Shown here: positions 42,816-43,575 of the stretch, one piece after another
Layout: each line of letters begins with the position of its first letter
Numbering within the stretch: the stretch's first letter is position 1
Notes under the pieces: model-generated
Databases searched by the model: none
Told to the model about the DNA's origin: nothing
Seen by the model: the letters and a program-made list of their open reading frames with translations, nothing else
Program-made: the position numbers and the translations under genes
Source of the DNA: Paracoccaceae bacterium
Lineage (GTDB): Bacteria > Pseudomonadota > Alphaproteobacteria > Rhodobacterales > Rhodobacteraceae
Direction of reading: 5' to 3'
Assembly: GCA_007693835.1 (NCBI GenBank)
Contig: RECW01000068.1
Span: 1-43,575 of the forward strand
DNA: 43,575 nt

Positions 42816-43423
42816 TCGGCGAAGGCGAAATCCGCCGCCATCGCCTCGACGGGGCCGCGCCGGTAGCCTTCGGTGAACAGGGCGAAGGGCGTCCCGGCGG
42901 CCTGCGCCGTCTCGGCGTCCACTTCGCTGTCGCCGACGTAGAGGGCCGCGCGGCCGCCGAGCGCGTCGAGGGCATGGCGCAGCGGCGCCGGGTCGGGCTT
43001 CATCGCCGGCAGCGTGTCGCCGGCGACGACGACCGCGAAGACGTCGGACCAGCCGAGCGCCGCCAGCACCTTCGCCGCGGGGCGCCCCGGCTTGTTGGTG
43101 CAGAGCCCGAGCGGCACGCCCTGCGCGCTCAGGCCCGCGAGCAGCGGTTCAACGCCCGGATACGGCCTGCAGAGCGGTTCCTGCGTCTCGTAGAGCGCCT
43201 GAAACCGCGCCAGCGCCTCGGCGTGGAGCGTCTCGGGCAGCCCGCGCGCGGCGAGGCAGCGCGCGACGAAGGTCGCCGCGCCATTGCCGACGTAGCTGCG
43301 CGCCTCGTCGAGCAGGAACGGCGCGGCGCCGAGGTCGGCCATCAGCACGTTGGCGATGGCGTGGATGTCGTGGGCGCTGTCGACCAGCGTGCCGTCGAGA
43401 TCGAAGATCACCGCGTCGTGCAT
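42779..43423 (-). CDS. gph: Phosphoglycolate phosphatase
   Basis: A 214-residue HAD hydrolase. Motif I is FDLDGTLVDSAHDI (7-20) with the nucleophile Asp. The cap region has SYVGNGAATFVARCL, usual for Gph. Motif II is LCTNKP, the lysine motif MKPDPAPLRHAL, and motif IV YVGDSEVDAETA. It removes phosphate from 2-phosphoglycolate, formed by Rubisco oxygenation or DNA repair. Other HAD substrates remain possible. The ATG at 43423 lies 15 bases after the tuf terminator tract, so transcription must start within that space or read through. Confidence 0.87.
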   Translation of the reverse strand: MHDAVIFDLDGTLVDSAHDIHAIANVLMADLGAAPFLLDEARSYVGNGAATFVARCLAARGLPETLHAEALARFQALYETQEPLCRPYPGVEPLLAGLSAQGVPLGLCTNKPGRPAAKVLAALGWSDVFAVVVAGDTLPAMKPDPAPLRHALDALGGRAALYVGDSEVDAETAQAAGTPFALFTEGYRRGPVEAMAADFAFADYAALSARLGVG

Positions 43424-43438
43424 GGCGCCTTCCCAAAG

Positions 43439-43469
43439 AAAAACCCCGCCGCCCGCAGGGGCGACGGGG
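43439..43469 (-). terminator. Rho-independent terminator of tuf
   Basis: Read on the minus strand, CCCCGTCGCCC pairs with GGGCGGCGGGG (11 bp, one G-U) around a CTGC loop and is followed by five U. It begins 23 bases after the tuf stop. This is the only classical intrinsic terminator I can see in the window. Confidence 0.9.
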
Positions 43470-43492
43470 CGATCAAGCTCCGGCTCGAGACC

Positions 43493-43575
43493 TTACTCGA
43501 TGATCTTGGACACGACGCCTGCGCCGACGGTGCGGCCGCCTTCGCGGATGGCGAAGCGGAGCTTCTCCTCCATGG
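43493..43575 (-). CDS. tuf: Elongation factor Tu, last 26 codons only
   Basis: The minus strand encodes EKLRFAIREGGRTVGAGV followed by VSKIIE and a TAA stop at 43495-43493. This is the near-invariant C-terminus of EF-Tu, the GTPase that delivers aminoacyl-tRNA to the ribosome. The rest of the gene lies beyond the window. The strong terminator directly after it fits a highly expressed gene. Confidence 0.95.
   Translation of the reverse strand, partial: MEEKLRFAIREGGRTVGAGVVSKIIE

Overview
The window is very GC-rich and densely coding, with genes on both strands, and every clearly recognisable protein is bacterial. The gene content fits an alphaproteobacterium, most likely Rhodobacterales or a close relative: choline-sulfatase/choline dehydrogenase with ChoXWV, a GbdR-like GlxA-family regulator, class II DAHP synthase, the prkA-yeaH-spoVR trio, a stand-alone LAB_N protein, DUF6314 and DUF2237. 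The placement is an inference from gene content; there is no rRNA in the window and no genus can be named. No tRNA, rRNA, insertion sequence, phage gene or CRISPR array was seen, and no stretch of more than 300 bases lacks a gene.

Layout. 1-3755: 3' part of purB (-), DUF6314, bioY, rpe, a Tat-exported SYLF protein (-) and DUF2237. 3768-11377: a tightly coupled seven-gene minus-strand operon. In transcription order it encodes an alpha/beta hydrolase, a stand-alone RAM (Lrp/AsnC ligand-binding) protein, a dCache-GAF-cyclase-like membrane sensor, an MlaE permease, an ABC ATPase homologue, a 633-residue MlaD/MCE protein and a lipoprotein. 11495-17291: a LivKHMGF-type ABC importer followed by glutaryl-CoA dehydrogenase. 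17316-20567: recG, an unrecognised 39-residue membrane protein, an IscU-like scaffold (-) and hisI. 20710-22551: urease accessory genes ureE, ureF and ureG without ureDABC. 22839-27668: prkA-yeaH-spoVR. 27676-29924 (-): class II DAHP synthase and serB. 30054-32561: a GlxA-family regulator and (-) an RhlE-type helicase. 32795-36083: a GT2, LAB_N, GT39/ArnT-like, PAP2 cluster that looks like lipid A or envelope-lipid modification. 36052-42815: betI-betC-betA (-) divergent from choXWV (+) around a probable BetI operator. 42779-43575 (-): gph, the tuf terminator and the last 26 codons of tuf.

The most unusual content is the 3768-11377 operon. It has the permease and substrate-binding parts of an Mla-like lipid transporter. 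Its ABC protein has lost every nucleotide-binding motif (Walker A Lys, Walker B Asp and Glu, signature Gly-Gly, H-loop His). Its cyclase-like sensor keeps both metal-binding Asp residues but has lost the adenine-selecting Asp and the catalytic Asn and Arg. The MCE protein carries about eight copies of a roughly 39-residue helical repeat. Together these suggest a lipid-handling envelope system that is sensor-coupled and not powered by its own ATPase. This is a hypothesis, but the residue losses can be read directly in the sequence.

Other points to check: a perfect 10-bp hairpin that presents the rpe Shine-Dalgarno sequence in its loop; an 11-bp hairpin holding both stop codons of spoVR and serB; an IscU-like protein lacking the third cysteine; and a PAP2 phosphatase with Glu in place of the motif-2 His.
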